A stretch of DNA of 58,812 nucleotides from NCBI GenBank assembly GCA_002721995.1, contig PBMF01000005.1:34767-93578 (forward strand), read 5' to 3'. The notes below the pieces were generated by a model, which was not told the DNA's origin, did no database searches, and saw only the letters and a program-made list of their open reading frames with translations. This document shows positions 58,356 through 58,812 of the stretch, one piece after another; position 1 is the first letter of the stretch, and each line of letters opens with the position of its first letter. Made by a program: the position numbers and the translations under genes. The stretch is from Chloroflexota bacterium. GTDB taxonomy: Bacteria; Chloroflexota; Dehalococcoidia; Lucifugimonadales; UBA3495.

Positions 58356-58430
58356 CGCCCTCACCCCAACCCTCTCCCAGAGGGAGAGGGAACTTCAGTC
58401 CCTTCCCCCCGCTTGCGGGGGAAGGCTAGG
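58356..58430. repeat. Double-hairpin dispersed repeat D
   Basis: CCCTCACCCCAACCCTCTCC followed by AGA and GGGAGAGGG gives one hairpin (about 58371-58390). CCTTCCCCC/GGGGGAAGG gives a second (58401-58425). This type of repeat (CCCTCACCC...CCCTCTCCC) is common in bacterial intergenic DNA. Only one copy is in the window. Confidence 0.7.
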
Positions 58431-58472
58431 ATGGGGGCCGCACCACGCCCAAACACTCCCCACCAATAAAAA

Positions 58473-58502
58473 GAGACGCCCCGGCCCAAACCGGAGCGCC
58501 TC
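58473..58502 (-). terminator. Terminator of the CaiB/BaiF gene
   Basis: Minus strand: GAGGCGCTCCGG, loop TTTGGG, CCGGGGCGTCTC (12 bp with two wobble pairs), followed by TTTTTATT. Confidence 0.8.
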
Positions 58503-58537
58503 TCTAAGGTCTAACTAGATGGAAACGCGGCGCCGCC

Positions 58538-58812
58538 CTAGCTGGGGTCGGGCGCGCCCTCGATCTCGTGGTAGAGGTCCTCTTCGGAGATCACATTCTT
58601 CGCCCTGAAACCATCTATCTCCTCGGAGGAATACCCCAGGATGTCGGAGAGAACGGAATCGTTGTGCTCCCCCACCTTGGGGGTGACCCCGATGTTCACC
58701 GGGGTGCGGGAGAAATGCCAGTAGTCGCCGGAGACGGCGATGGTGCCGGCCAGGAAATCGTCCACCTCCACCATGGCCCGCCGCTCCCAGGGGTGGGGGT
58801 CCGCCTCGGCCA
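58538..58812 (-). CDS. CaiB/BaiF (class III) CoA-transferase, C-terminal end; 5' part outside window
   Basis: The frame is open to the window edge, giving the last 90 residues: AEADPHPWERRAMVEVDD, then TPVNIGVTPKVGEHNDSVL and DILGYSSEEIDGFRAKNVI. The motif P-K-x-G-E-H-N and the preceding P-x-W-E-R-R match the C-terminal part of family III CoA-transferases. These move CoA between carboxylic acids through covalent intermediates on an aspartate located earlier in the protein. Substrate is not predictable. A terminator follows 35 bp after the stop. Confidence 0.85.
   Translation of the reverse strand, partial: AEADPHPWERRAMVEVDDFLAGTIAVSGDYWHFSRTPVNIGVTPKVGEHNDSVLSDILGYSSEEIDGFRAKNVISEEDLYHEIEGAPDPS

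Larger units (their letters stand above)
58186..58537. other. Non-coding interval with repeat D and a terminator
   Basis: About 350 bp between the chimeric frame and the CoA-transferase end. It contains a double-hairpin repeat (58356-58430) and the terminator of the CoA-transferase gene (58473-58502). No supported gene. Confidence 0.7.

Overview
The window is a GC-rich (roughly 60-65%), gene-dense bacterial segment. It most resembles an uncultured Chloroflexota genome of the SAR202/Dehalococcoidia kind. This is an inference from gene content: form II CoxL-type molybdenum hydroxylases, hydantoinase A/B, a fused AhbA-AhbB in a siroheme-type heme cluster, a nickel SOD, and several families of dispersed palindromic repeats. 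No rRNA is present to settle taxonomy. Many genes abut or overlap by a few bases.

Layout. 1-2.8 kb (minus): lysA, holB and a PSP1/YaaT-like gene broken by an in-frame TGA. 3-6.7 kb (plus): a coxSLM-type molybdenum hydroxylase operon behind a promoter whose -10 box lies in a perfect 16-bp palindrome. 7.2-8 kb: surE. 8.1-10.2 kb (minus): a three-gene nitrile hydratase/thiocyanate hydrolase-like set (beta subunit split in two) and a polysaccharide deacetylase-family gene. 10.3-13.1 kb (minus): lysS and serS. 13.3-17 kb (plus): a PhnDCEE-type ABC importer whose binding protein looks like the putative selenate subgroup. 17-20.8 kb: a DUF3800 protein, ribosomal protein L25, an alpha/beta hydrolase and a ferritin-like/VIT1 fusion. 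21-24 kb (minus): SnoaL-like, class II aldolase, tandem NIPSNAP and DinB-like proteins. 24-27.2 kb (plus): a VLRF1-type peptidyl-tRNA hydrolase directly followed by mutS2, a likely ribosome-rescue pair. 27.2-28.2 kb: a degraded patch with a serine-recombinase remnant, a 17-bp inverted repeat and a MITE-like element.

28.3-36.5 kb (minus): ilvD, a small membrane protein, malic enzyme, tldD, rmuC, tldE and an enoyl-CoA hydratase, apparently one transcription unit. 36.7 kb: nickel superoxide dismutase. 37.3-44 kb (minus): ahbAB, sirC, hemC, cobA-hemD, hemB and hemL, which lead from glutamate-1-semialdehyde to siroheme and its decarboxylated derivative. 44-49.3 kb: a MerR-like regulator, pcm behind an inverted-repeat operator, a sirtuin, MscS, tRNA-Ile(GAT) and a lipoprotein. 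49.3-57.1 kb: hyuA/hyuB (minus) divergent from a second molybdenum hydroxylase operon (plus), plausibly one catabolic unit for an N-heterocycle or cyclic amide. 57.1-58.8 kb: rearranged-looking DNA with a kinase/OppF chimeric frame, an AsnC-type domain lacking a normal start codon, two more repeat families and the 3' end of a CaiB/BaiF CoA-transferase gene.

The best candidates for something under-described are the VLRF1-MutS2 pair, the tri-subunit nitrile hydratase relative, the AhbAB-fusion heme cluster without hemA, the palindrome-embedded promoters of cox and pcm, and the dispersed repeat families. All assignments come from reading the sequence; no database search was run.
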